A stretch of 35,847 nucleotides of DNA from Acidimicrobiia bacterium (GTDB lineage Bacteria; Actinomycetota; Acidimicrobiia; Acidimicrobiales; Aldehydirespiratoraceae). A program made the position numbers and the translations under genes. The notes below the pieces were generated by a model, which was not told where the DNA came from, ran no database searches, and saw nothing but the letters and a program-made list of their open reading frames with translations. Positions 22,450 through 30,298 of the stretch are shown here, piece after piece. Position 1 is the stretch's first letter. Every line of letters begins with the position of its first letter. The stretch is from contig JAGWAO010000011.1 in the NCBI GenBank assembly GCA_021296315.1, positions 53,312 to 89,158 on the forward strand, written 5' to 3'.

Positions 22450-23727
22450 GTGCATTCTTTCACCGTCGACGCGGCCCGCAGCCTGCCGGGCCCCCGCTGG
22501 CTAGCGGAGCGCCGGACCGCGGCGGCCGAGCGCTTCGCGGCCGCTGATCCTCCCACTGCCGCCGCGGAGGAGTGGCGCTACAGCGCGATCGCCGACTTCG
22601 ACCTGACCGCCTACCAGTTGGCAGGGCTGGATGCACCCTTCCCGCAGGACGGCTCCTGGGCCAGCGTCAACACGGCCAACGGAGCGACAGCCGCGGTCCT
22701 CGACGTTGCCGATGGACGCATCGTCGCCTCGAAGGGACTGGACGAGCTGTCGCAGCAGGGTGTCCGCGTGGGCCCGCTGGTCGATTCACCCGATGGCGCC
22801 GAAGTGCTCGGCTCGGTGGTCGACGGAGCCGGCGACTACTTCACGATGCTGAACGACGCCTTCGCAGGCAGCCCCATCCTGGTGGACGTCCCCGCGGGAG
22901 TGGCCGTAGAGGGCGTGATCGTCGTGCGCCACCATGCCGGTGCGGCCGCGGCGGCCACCTTCCCTCGGCTGGTGGTGCGGGTCGGGCCCCACGGCTCGGC
23001 CAGGGTGCTCGACATGCAGCGCTCCGCCGGCGCGGCGCTGGTCGTTCCCGTGGTCGAGCTAGATGTCGGCCAGGCCGCCCGGCTCGGCTACGTGAACCTG
23101 CAGCAGCACGACCACCGAACCACCCAGATCGCCGCCCACATCGCCAGGGTCGAGCAAGAAGCCGCGCTCGTTGCCGCCTCGGTCGCGCTGGGTGGCGGCT
23201 ATGCCCGCACCCGGACCGACACCCGCCTGGTGGGGCGGGGCGCCAGCGGCGATCTGCTGTCGGCGTACTTCGGATCGGGAGACCAGATCCTCGACTTCCG
23301 CACCTACCAGGACCACGCCGCGCCCGACACCACGTCCAAGCTGCTCTACAAGGGCGCGGTGGGGGACTCGGCCCGCAGCGTGTACACCGGTCTGATCCGG
23401 GTACGCCCCAACGCTCGGGGCACCAACGCCTTCCAGACCAACCGCAACCTCAAGCTCAGCGAGGACGCTTGGGCCGAGTCGGTGCCCAACCTCGAGATCG
23501 AGAACAACGACGTCCGCTGCAGCCATGCCTCCGCGGTCGGTCCGGTGGATCCCGACCAGGTCTTCTACCTGGAGAGCCGGGGAGTCCCGACTGCGGTGGC
23601 CGAGCGCCTGATAGTGGCCGGGTTCTTCGACGAGGTGATCGACGAGCTGCCCGTTCGGGGCGTCGGGGAATCGGTCCGAGAGGCCCTGGCCCTGAAGCTC
23701 AACAAGATGTTGAGAGCAGCGGCGTGA
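22450..23727 (+). CDS. sufD: Fe-S cluster assembly protein SufD
   Basis: SufD pairs with SufB and two SufC ATPases in the cluster-building complex. The 425-residue product has the SufBD beta-helix core and C-terminal part: L-G-G-G-Y-A-R-T-R-T-D near residue 245, then D-H-A-A-P-D-T-T-S-K-L-L-Y-K-G near 290, R-N-L-K-L-S-E-D-A near 330 and the ending E-I-E-N-N-D-V-R-C-S-H-A-S-A-V-G-P-V with V-F-Y-L-E-S-R-G. The conserved His in C-S-H-A is present. The N-terminal helical part contains A-E-E-W-R-Y-S near residue 38. The start is GTG at 22450, seven bases after the previous stop. The gene is intact, in contrast to sufB. Confidence 0.93.
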   Translation: MHSFTVDAARSLPGPRWLAERRTAAAERFAAADPPTAAAEEWRYSAIADFDLTAYQLAGLDAPFPQDGSWASVNTANGATAAVLDVADGRIVASKGLDELSQQGVRVGPLVDSPDGAEVLGSVVDGAGDYFTMLNDAFAGSPILVDVPAGVAVEGVIVVRHHAGAAAAATFPRLVVRVGPHGSARVLDMQRSAGAALVVPVVELDVGQAARLGYVNLQQHDHRTTQIAAHIARVEQEAALVAASVALGGGYARTRTDTRLVGRGASGDLLSAYFGSGDQILDFRTYQDHAAPDTTSKLLYKGAVGDSARSVYTGLIRVRPNARGTNAFQTNRNLKLSEDAWAESVPNLEIENNDVRCSHASAVGPVDPDQVFYLESRGVPTAVAERLIVAGFFDEVIDELPVRGVGESVREALALKLNKMLRAAA

Positions 23728-23772
23728 CGCGGTGACGACTCAAGCAGACTGTTCGAGATCGGAGACTCCACG

Positions 23773-24111
23773 ATGACGACCCACGAGCTGTTCCCCTTGG
23801 ACGAACTCGAGCCCGACTCCGCCCGGCGCGTCGAGGTGTCGGGCCGAGACATCGCCGTGGTCCGCATCGGCGACGATGTCTACGCCATCGGCGACACCTG
23901 TTCCCACGCCGAGGTGTCGCTGTCGGAAGGCTGGGTGGAGCCCGACGACTGCGCCATCGAGTGCGTGGCCCACGGGGCCATGTTCGATCTGGAGACGGGT
24001 GAGCCGCTTTCGCTGCCGGCCACCCGGGCCGTGCCCGTCTACGAGGCTTCCGTCGTGGACGGCATGGTCGTGCTCAAGCTGGATGCAGGCTCGGGCGGGG
24101 GCGCTTCGTGA
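23773..24111 (+). CDS. Rieske-type [2Fe-2S] ferredoxin
   Basis: A 112-residue soluble Rieske protein. The cluster ligands are C-S-H in D-T-C-S-H-A-E-V and C-V-A-H in E-C-V-A-H-G-A-M-F-D, the family's C-x-H and C-x-x-H boxes, followed by the usual G-E-P-L-S-L-P-A-T. Small Rieske proteins of this sort sit between sufD and sufC or sufS in many actinobacterial suf clusters and are thought to give electrons to, or be part of, cluster assembly. GGAGA lies nine bases before the ATG. The stop overlaps the sufC start (GTGA), so the two are translationally coupled. Confidence 0.9.
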   Translation: MTTHELFPLDELEPDSARRVEVSGRDIAVVRIGDDVYAIGDTCSHAEVSLSEGWVEPDDCAIECVAHGAMFDLETGEPLSLPATRAVPVYEASVVDGMVVLKLDAGSGGGAS

Positions 24112-24911
24112 GCACTCTGGTGATCGAGGGCCTGCGGGCCTCGGTGGCGGGTCGTGAGATCCTGACCGGCGTCGACCTGGAGGTCGCCGCGGGCGAGGTG
24201 CACGCGGTGATGGGCCCCAACGGATCGGGCAAGTCGACTCTGGCCCACGTCATCGCCGGCCGCAGCGGCTATGAGGCGCTGGCCGGCTCGGTCCGCCTCG
24301 ACGGCACGGAGTTGCTGGGCATGCCGGCGTGGCAGCGGGCCGAGGCGGGCCTGTTCCTGGCCATGCAGTACCCCACCGAGGTTCCCGGCGTGTCGCTGCT
24401 CGACATGCTCACCGAGTCGGTGTGCACTCCGGAAGGCGCCGCCGTGGCCGAGCGGATGAGCGAGGAGGCCGCTCGCATCGGCTTCGACGAGAAGTTCCTG
24501 GAGCGCCCCGTGAATGTCGACTTGTCAGGCGGTGAGCGCAAGCGCAATGAGGCGCTTCAGCTCGGTGTCCTTGGTCCCGCGTTCGCGGTCGTTGATGAGC
24601 TCGACTCGGGCCTCGACATTGACGCGCTGCGTTTCGTGGGCGCCAGGATCGAGGATGCCACCACGCATGACGGCCTCGGAGTGCTGGCCATCACCCACTC
24701 CAGCCGCGTGTTCGACCACTTGCGGCCGGACGCCGTGCACGTGTTCGCGGGTGGCCGCGTCCAGCAGTCGGGTGGCCCGGAGTTGGCCGACGAGTTGGAG
24801 GACGAGGGCTACGAGCGCTGGACCGCGGCCCTTCCGCAACCGGCGGCCGACGCTGGCGCGACCCCCTTCACCGACCCGTTCGGAGACCCGTTCGCCGACC
24901 TGCTGGCGTAG
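24108..24911 (+). CDS. sufC: Fe-S assembly ATPase SufC, first copy
   Basis: ABC-type ATPase of the SufBCD complex. The 267-residue product has Walker A G-P-N-G-S-G-K-S-T at about residues 36-44, the SufC-type signature L-S-G-G-E-R-K-R-N-E near 142 and Walker B F-A-V-V-D-E-L-D-S-G-L-D-I-D-A-L near 162, with H-loop A-I-T-H-S near 200. The D-S-G-L-D-I-D-A-L run is typical of SufC rather than of transporters. Compared with the second copy at 33158-33916 it is more diverged and carries about 20 extra residues at the C-terminus. The GTG start overlaps the Rieske gene. Confidence 0.92.
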   Translation: MSTLVIEGLRASVAGREILTGVDLEVAAGEVHAVMGPNGSGKSTLAHVIAGRSGYEALAGSVRLDGTELLGMPAWQRAEAGLFLAMQYPTEVPGVSLLDMLTESVCTPEGAAVAERMSEEAARIGFDEKFLERPVNVDLSGGERKRNEALQLGVLGPAFAVVDELDSGLDIDALRFVGARIEDATTHDGLGVLAITHSSRVFDHLRPDAVHVFAGGRVQQSGGPELADELEDEGYERWTAALPQPAADAGATPFTDPFGDPFADLLA

Positions 24912-24942
24912 GTCTCGAAACCCGGCGTCGATCGATGCCGAA

Positions 24943-24948
24943 TATCAT
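24943..24948 (+). promoter_or_regulatory. Candidate -10 box for pterin dehydratase gene
   Basis: TATCAT ends 8 bases before the ATG at 24957 with no ribosome binding site between them. Confidence 0.45.
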
Positions 24949-24956
24949 CGAGGCCT

Positions 24957-25247
24957 ATGAGCAAGGAAGACCTGCTGACCGAGGCCGAGATCGCCGATCT
25001 TCTGGCCGCCCATCCCGAATGGCGCCGCGACGGTGACGTGCTGCGCCGCTCGTACCAGTTCGCCGACTTTCGGGCCGCGTTCGCGTTCATGGCCCATGTG
25101 GCCCTCATCGCCGAGCGGCTCTTCCACCACCCCGAGTGGTCCAACGTCTACAACAAGGTGGAACTGGCCATCACCAGCCACGATGTGGGCGGCCTCTCGG
25201 CCCGGGACCGCGACTTCATCGAGCGCGTCGACGCCGCTGGCGGCTAG
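24957..25247 (+). CDS. 4a-hydroxytetrahydrobiopterin dehydratase
   Basis: A 96-residue pterin-4-alpha-carbinolamine dehydratase. The family signature is complete: [10 protein letters not shown] near residue 45, then [12 protein letters not shown] near 61 and the closing T-S-H-D-V-G-G-L-S. The enzyme dehydrates 4a-hydroxy-pterins; in bacteria without phenylalanine hydroxylase it may help recycle pterins, including molybdopterin or folate precursors. It is preceded by its own promoter box after sufC. A dihydropteroate synthase-like gene lies 1.1 kb downstream, so a shared pterin role is possible. Confidence 0.93.
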   Translation: MSKEDLLTEAEIADLLAAHPEWRRDGDVLRRSYQFADFRAAFAFMAHVALIAERLFHHPEWSNVYNKVELAITSHDVGGLSARDRDFIERVDAAGG

Positions 25248-25259
25248 CGGCTAGGTGCA

Positions 25260-26249
25260 CTAGTCCGACTCGCCTCCGAGGTCGTGGTAGATGATCGCGA
25301 CGGCGACTATGCCCACGACCGTTATCGCCGTTCCGACCACCGTCTGCACCAGTTGCGACACCAGCTGGAGTGTCGGCGTCGAGGACCCGGCGAGGGTGAA
25401 CACCAGTCCGACCGCCAGGGTGACGGCCGACAGCACCACGAAGACGAGCAGCATCCGTCCGAACGTCCCCCAGAATCGTCCTCGCACGAGGCGGGCGCCA
25501 TACCGAAGTGATGGAGCGGCGGGCCCCACCGAGGCGAATGCGAAGGCCAGTGACATCACCACGAAGAAATAGACGGCGCCGACTAAGAAGGCCGGAACCA
25601 GCGGTATCAACAGCAGAGGCGTCACAAATCCCCCGACGACCACAACGATCGCCGCGACCAGGACGATCGCAACCACCTGGAGGTCGAGCCCCAACAGTCG
25701 TGGGACTCGTCGCAGCGCCTGCCTCAACGCGTCCGACGCCGTCAGAGTCCGGCTCCGCAGGTCACTCAGCGCGACGCGCGTCACAGCCGCCTGCAGCAGG
25801 TTGCTCGCAACCCACACGGCCCCAATACCCAGCAGGATCGGCACGAAGTTCACGGGTGAGAGATCCAACTCCAACGACTCGAAGTACGCCGACTGCTCGG
25901 GTGCCTCCGGATCGAAGTTGGGGTCGCTGATCCTGTCCCAGATCTCGCCCAGCTCTCCCATCAGGATGTCGTCGCCGGCTATGAGCAGCAGCACCACTAG
26001 GGCCACCTGTGCGGACAGGTAGATGAGGCCAGCGGCCGCGCAACTCCGCCACCGCCGGCCCGAGATCGAGAACGTGTCGGCCAACAGCTGCCCCGGCCGG
26101 CGCATCTGCGGTGGCTCTGGCTCCGGCTCGCCGTCCGGTTGGGCGTGCCGGGGGGCCCGATGCTCGGTCTATCCCGACCCGTCCCAGTAGCGGTACTGCG
26201 ACTCGTCCTCGGGGTCGGTGTACCAGTCGGCCGGTGGCAAGTCGCTCAC
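25260..26249 (-). pseudogene. DUF2510 membrane protein with in-frame amber codon
   Basis: The frame runs from GTG 26249 to the stop at 25260 with one interruption, TAG at 26171-26169. Before it the protein reads V-S-D-L-P-P-A-D-W-Y-T-D-P-E-D, then Q-Y-R-Y-W-D-G-S-G, and after it T-E-H-R-A-P. The intact paralogue at 30295-31329 has W at the interrupted place (Y-W-D-G-S-E-W-T-A-H-R-A-P), the invariant second Trp of the DUF2510 domain, so TGG became TAG by one base change. The rest holds about five to six hydrophobic segments and ends Y-H-D-L-G-G-E, as in the paralogue. An ATG at 26105 could start a 281-residue protein without the DUF2510 part. Function is unknown. A fault in the sequence is possible. 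Confidence 0.82.
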
Positions 26250-26256
26250 GACGGCG

Positions 26257-26284
26257 ACTCTAACGCAGCCGCATGAAGCCCCAA
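26257..26284 (-). promoter_or_regulatory. Promoter of broken DUF2510 gene
   Basis: TAGAGT (26262-26257) ends 7 bases before the GTG at 26249; TTGGGG (26284-26279) lies 16 bases upstream as a -35 candidate. The promoter appears intact although the gene is interrupted. Confidence 0.45.
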
Positions 26285-26321
26285 GGTGGGACGGCTGCGG
26301 TGTCGTGCGACACTGCCGGGC

Positions 26322-27116
26322 GTGGTGGATCCCGCACCGGCAATGAGGCTGCACGGCGTCGTCAATGCCTCGCCCGACTCGTTGGCCGACTTCTCGGTGG
26401 CCACGACAGTTGGGGGCGCGATGACCCGGGCTGCCGAGCTGCTCGATCAGGGCTGCGTCGGCATCGATCTCGGTGGCGCGGGTTCCACGCAGTTCGCCGA
26501 GCGGATCGACATCGAGTCGGAATGGCAGCGACTCGACGGCAAGGTCCAAGCCCTCGCTGCGCTGTGCGAATCACGGGGGGCATGCCTCTCCGTGGACTCG
26601 TGGCAGCCCGAGATCATGCGAAGGGCTCTTTCCTGCGGCGCCAGCATGATCAACGCGGCCGACGGGCTGCAGAACCCGGCCATGGTGCGGCTCGCGGCCG
26701 AGCGGGACGTGCCGGTGGTGGCGCCGTTCGTGTGGGGCGCCGACCCCAAGGCCTCCCGGCATGTGGCCGGTGATCCGGTCGAGGTGATCTGCGGCTGGTT
26801 CGAGCGCTCACTGCACCGGTGGGAGAGCGAGGGCGTCGAGCGCAGCCGGCTGATTCTCGACCCGGGGACCGGTTTCGGACCGCCCGGCTGGGAGTGGGCC
26901 GACCGTTACCGGTACCAGAAGCGGGTCTACGAGAACCTTGCCGAGCTGCGAGCCTTCGGGTTGCCCGTTTACTTGCCGTTGCCGTGGAAGCGGACGGATC
27001 AGCACGACGAGTTGCTGGAGATCTGCATCCGGACCGGCTTCGACTACGGCCGCTGCCACCGGCCCGACCGGGTTCTAGAGGCGATGGCCCGTCTCAACGC
27101 CGTCACTGAACCGTAA
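26322..27116 (+). CDS. Dihydropteroate synthase-like pterin-binding protein
   Basis: About 264 residues, TIM-barrel protein of the pterin-binding family. M-R-L-H-G-V-V-N-A-S-P-D-S-L-A-D-F-S matches the N-x-T-P-D-S-F-x-D motif of dihydropteroate synthase; D-L-G-G-A-G-S-T-Q matches D-x-G-x-E-S-T-R-P-G but lacks the R-P-G. L-S-V-D-S-W-Q-P-E-I-M and G-A-S-M-I-N-A-A-D-G-L match the S-I-D-T and I-N-D-V-S strands. The C-terminal K-x-x-x-x-R-x-H motif is not seen; the segment L-P-L-P-W-K-R-T-D is found instead. It is therefore likely a paralogue with another substrate rather than FolP itself. The frame opens at GTG 26286, but GTG 26322 lies seven bases after GACACT, and ATG 26343 is a third choice. 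Confidence 0.72.
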   Translation: MVDPAPAMRLHGVVNASPDSLADFSVATTVGGAMTRAAELLDQGCVGIDLGGAGSTQFAERIDIESEWQRLDGKVQALAALCESRGACLSVDSWQPEIMRRALSCGASMINAADGLQNPAMVRLAAERDVPVVAPFVWGADPKASRHVAGDPVEVICGWFERSLHRWESEGVERSRLILDPGTGFGPPGWEWADRYRYQKRVYENLAELRAFGLPVYLPLPWKRTDQHDELLEICIRTGFDYGRCHRPDRVLEAMARLNAVTEP

Positions 27117-27122
27117 TGGCCC

Positions 27123-27315
27123 GGGAAATTGGCAGCGGCTTGTGCGTATGGCGTGCATTCTGCTGCCAGTTCGCTGCGGGCTGGCCTTGGTGCCGGGAAT
27201 TGGCAGCGGCTTGTGCGTATGGCGTGCGTTCTGCTGCCAGTTCGCTGCGGGCTGGTCTTGGTGCCGGGAATTGGCAGCGGCTTGTGCGTATGGCGTGCGT
27301 TCTGCTGCCAGTTCG
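27123..27315 (+). repeat. Tandem 71-bp repeat carrying three hairpin elements
   Basis: Two and two-thirds copies of a 71-bp unit, each holding a 45-nt hairpin element at 27127-27171, 27198-27242 and 27269-27313. Each element is AATTGGCAGC, 25 bases, GCTGCCAGTT. Copies 2 and 3 are identical, while copy 1 differs by one base in its spacer (GTGCATT in place of GTGCGTT). Single elements of the same length occur at 19897-19941 and 31353-31397. The block fills the gap between the dihydropteroate synthase-like gene and the helicase gene. Confidence 0.85.
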
Positions 27316-27325
27316 TCATGGGTGA

Positions 27326-30298
27326 GTGGGCGTGACCGGTCCAGGAGGCAGCCGCGGGGCCGAGGAGGCCTCAGCCCGCAGCCCGGAACAGGTCGCGGGA
27401 CCCGACTGCTTGGGCCGCAGCGTGCTGGTGTCGCCGGGACAGCCCGCGCCCAGACCCTGGGAGGGGTTCCCACGGGTGCCCGTGAGCATCACATCACCGG
27501 ACTCGGCGACGGGCCGCCGGCTGCGACAAGCCTGGCACGGTCGCGAGCGGCTGGTGATCGAGGTGGACGGCCCGCTGCCCGGCGCTCGGCCGGCCCTGGA
27601 GAAGCCTTGGTGGGAGCTGGGGCCGGGACTGACGCTGCCCGACGAAGTCTGGCACCACCTGCTGACGGCCAACGCCGTGGACGCACGAGATCCCGACCGG
27701 CTGCGATTCGCTCCCAGCGACCGCGCTCTGGAGGCAGGCGCCCGTCCCGTGCCGGCAGACAAGCCCGGCGATGTGGTCATCGAGGCTGGGAGTGTGTGGT
27801 GCGACGGCGGTCCCTTGGATGTATTCGATGCCTCGGATTTGGATGGCGCGGCGCTGATGCCGGCCGCCAATCTGGCCGTGGGGCGTCTCTCGGCGCTGCG
27901 TCAGTGTGAGCCTGTCGCCGACCTGGCGCCCGACCAGCATCGCGCCGTCGGGCACCGCGGCGGAGGGGCCTGCATCGTGGCGCCGGCCGGGTCCGGCAAG
28001 ACCCGGGTGCTCACCGAGCGGGCCCGCTGGCTGGTCCGCGACCTGGGCGTGGAACCGTCAGCGGTCTGCCTGGTGGCCTACAACGTCCGGGCCCGGGCCG
28101 AGATGCAGGAGCGCACCGCGGATCTAACGGGACTGGAGGTGCGGACCCTCAACAGTCTGGCCCTGGCAGTGTGCAACGGCACCGGCCCCTTTGCCCGCCC
28201 CTCGCGTCACGGCCGGGTCGAGGTCATCGACGAGCGTAGAGCGCGCGACATGCTGCACGAACTGGTGGGGGAGAGGGCGCCTCGCCGCCGGCGACGGGCC
28301 ATGACCGACCCGCTGGCGCCGTGGCTGGAGGCGCTCAGCACGTCCCGCCTCGGACTGCGGGACCCGTCCGAAGTGGAGCGCGACTATGCCCCTGACGTGG
28401 AGGGCTTCGCGGAGTTGGCACCGGCCTACGCCGAGTCGTTGGAGGAGCGGGGCGTCGTTGACTTTGATCACCAGATCATCCGGGCCATCGACGTGTTGTT
28501 GAGCGACCCGGTCGCCCGGGCCGCCGCCCGCCGGGTGTGCGGCGTGCTGCTCGTCGACGAGTTCCAGGACCTCACGCCCGCCCACCTGCTCATGATCCGG
28601 CTGTTGGCCGGCCCAAGGGCGGACGTCTTCGGGGTGGGTGACGACGACCAGACCATCTACGGCTACTCGGGTGCCTCGCCCCGTTGGCTGATCGAATACG
28701 AGCGCTTCTTTCCGGGAGCGGCCCGCCGCCTGCTCGAAGTCAACTACCGCTGTCCGGCGGGGGTGGTGGAGGCGGCGTCCAACCTGCTGTCACACAACCG
28801 CCACCGCATCGCCAAGGACATCTCGGCCGGCCCGGCTCACCTCCGAGTCGCTGACCCGCACGCCGGCACCGCGCCCAGCGGGAACGGCGACCACCATGAA
28901 GCCTCGTACCGTTCTTCGCCGGTCGCGGGCGACGGCGGCTCGGCCGTGGATGTCCCGCACGAGCAGCTCGATGAAGGAGCAGTCGAGGTGGCGGTGACCA
29001 GCGATGGCGGCTCGGCCGTGGTCGATCGGGTGCGGAGCCTCATGGGAGGCGGCGCCGAAGCGCGTGACGTAGCCGTGCTGACCAGGGTCAACAGCACGCT
29101 GCTGGCACCCCAGGTCTTGCTCGGGGAGGCGGGCATCGAGTGCATGACGCCCGTAGGCCCCTGGTTCCTGGAGCGCACCGGAGTGGCGGCTGCACTGGCC
29201 TGGCTGAGGCTCGCTACAGTCGGTTCGGCGCGGCTGCCGACAGGTGCGCTCGCGGTTGCGGCACGGCGCCCGCCACGGGGCATTTCTCCCCGCGTGATCG
29301 ACTGGATCGCGGAGCAGCACAACGTCGGCGCCCTCCGGCGATTGGCCGGTCGGATCTCCGACGAGCGGACCTCGCAGCGGGTCGAGGACTTCGCCGATGA
29401 GGTCGCGCGTCTCGGCGACATGGCCCGCGACGGTGCCGACACCCTGCGGCTGCTGGAGGCAGTCAGGGACGGTACCCAGCTCGGAGTCAGCCTCGATGAG
29501 CGTCTTGACGCCTCCCGCCGGTCCGTGGACCGCTCCGCCCACGGTGATGACCTGCGTGCCCTGCTGTCGGTGGCGCCGCACTGCGCCGACCCGGCCGCGT
29601 TCGAGGGTTGGCTGCGGGGCCGCCTGACCGGGGACCGCGTCGACGGCGATGAGGGCAACGCCCGCGGAGGCCGGCCGTCGTGGGGACGGGGTGTGCGCCT
29701 GGCCACCGTGCACCGGGTCAAGGGCCTGGAGTGGCCCCATGTGATCGTCCTGTCGGCTATCGAGGGCCTGATGCCTCACCGCCTGGCCGGCGACGTCGAG
29801 GAGGAGCGTCGCGTCTTCCATGTCGCTCTGACCCGATGCTCGGAGTCGGTGCTGATAGTTGCCGACGGCCCGAAGTCCCCCTTCATCACCGAGATGTCCT
29901 GGCGCTCCAAGCTCCGACCGACCGGCATCCCCGACGACGAGCCGGCCCGTCGCTCACGCCTTGCCGACAAGCCCGCCCCGCCGGCATCTGCGCCGCGTCG
30001 AGACGCTGCCGCGGCGGCATCTAGGTCCAAGAGCCCGCCCATCGACGACGCGGCCGAGCCCGAGGCCGCCGCGATGTTCCAGCGCCTCCGCCAGTGGCGT
30101 TGGCAGCAGAGCCAGGCGGAAGAGGTCAGGCCTTTCCGGGTGTTCTCCGACGCCGTCTTGCGAGAGCTGGCTCGGCGTCGCCCCACCACCGACGAGGCTC
30201 TGCTGGCAGTGCCCGGCATCGGTCCGGCCAAGCTGTCCGCCTACGGCGAAGCTCTCCAATCCCTGCTGGCCGGACTCGAGGATACCGAGGCGGGCTAG
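27326..30298 (+). CDS. UvrD/Rep-type DNA helicase with HRDC domain
   Basis: A superfamily 1A ATP-dependent helicase of 990 residues. Motif I is A-P-A-G-S-G-K-T-R-V-L near residue 218, motif II L-L-V-D-E-F-Q-D-L near 410, motif III G-D-D-D-Q-T-I-Y-G-Y-S-G-A near 437, motif IV N-Y-R-C-P near 473, motif V A-T-V-H-R-V-K-G-L-E-W near 793 and motif VI V-A-L-T-R-C near 831. The C-terminus is an HRDC domain (L-R-E-L-A-R-R-R-P-T-T-D-E-A-L-L-A-V). It has an unusual N-terminal part of about 200 residues before motif I that I do not recognise, and a low-complexity insert near residues 500-565. The role is DNA unwinding in repair. Starts at GTG 27326 or 27332 are not well separated. Its stop overlaps that of the convergent DUF2510 gene by three to four bases. 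Confidence 0.9.
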   Translation: MGVTGPGGSRGAEEASARSPEQVAGPDCLGRSVLVSPGQPAPRPWEGFPRVPVSITSPDSATGRRLRQAWHGRERLVIEVDGPLPGARPALEKPWWELGPGLTLPDEVWHHLLTANAVDARDPDRLRFAPSDRALEAGARPVPADKPGDVVIEAGSVWCDGGPLDVFDASDLDGAALMPAANLAVGRLSALRQCEPVADLAPDQHRAVGHRGGGACIVAPAGSGKTRVLTERARWLVRDLGVEPSAVCLVAYNVRARAEMQERTADLTGLEVRTLNSLALAVCNGTGPFARPSRHGRVEVIDERRARDMLHELVGERAPRRRRRAMTDPLAPWLEALSTSRLGLRDPSEVERDYAPDVEGFAELAPAYAESLEERGVVDFDHQIIRAIDVLLSDPVARAAARRVCGVLLVDEFQDLTPAHLLMIRLLAGPRADVFGVGDDDQTIYGYSGASPRWLIEYERFFPGAARRLLEVNYRCPAGVVEAASNLLSHNRHRIAKDISAGPAHLRVADPHAGTAPSGNGDHHEASYRSSPVAGDGGSAVDVPHEQLDEGAVEVAVTSDGGSAVVDRVRSLMGGGAEARDVAVLTRVNSTLLAPQVLLGEAGIECMTPVGPWFLERTGVAAALAWLRLATVGSARLPTGALAVAARRPPRGISPRVIDWIAEQHNVGALRRLAGRISDERTSQRVEDFADEVARLGDMARDGADTLRLLEAVRDGTQLGVSLDERLDASRRSVDRSAHGDDLRALLSVAPHCADPAAFEGWLRGRLTGDRVDGDEGNARGGRPSWGRGVRLATVHRVKGLEWPHVIVLSAIEGLMPHRLAGDVEEERRVFHVALTRCSESVLIVADGPKSPFITEMSWRSKLRPTGIPDDEPARRSRLADKPAPPASAPRRDAAAAASRSKSPPIDDAAEPEAAAMFQRLRQWRWQQSQAEEVRPFRVFSDAVLRELARRRPTTDEALLAVPGIGPAKLSAYGEALQSLLAGLEDTEAG

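Noticed and set aside
23773-24111. Rieske protein as a ring-hydroxylating dioxygenase ferredoxin
   Set aside because: No oxygenase genes are nearby and it is embedded between sufD and sufC with a translational overlap.
27123-27315. A CRISPR array
   Set aside because: The 71-bp units are repeated whole, with no unique spacers, and no cas genes are present.
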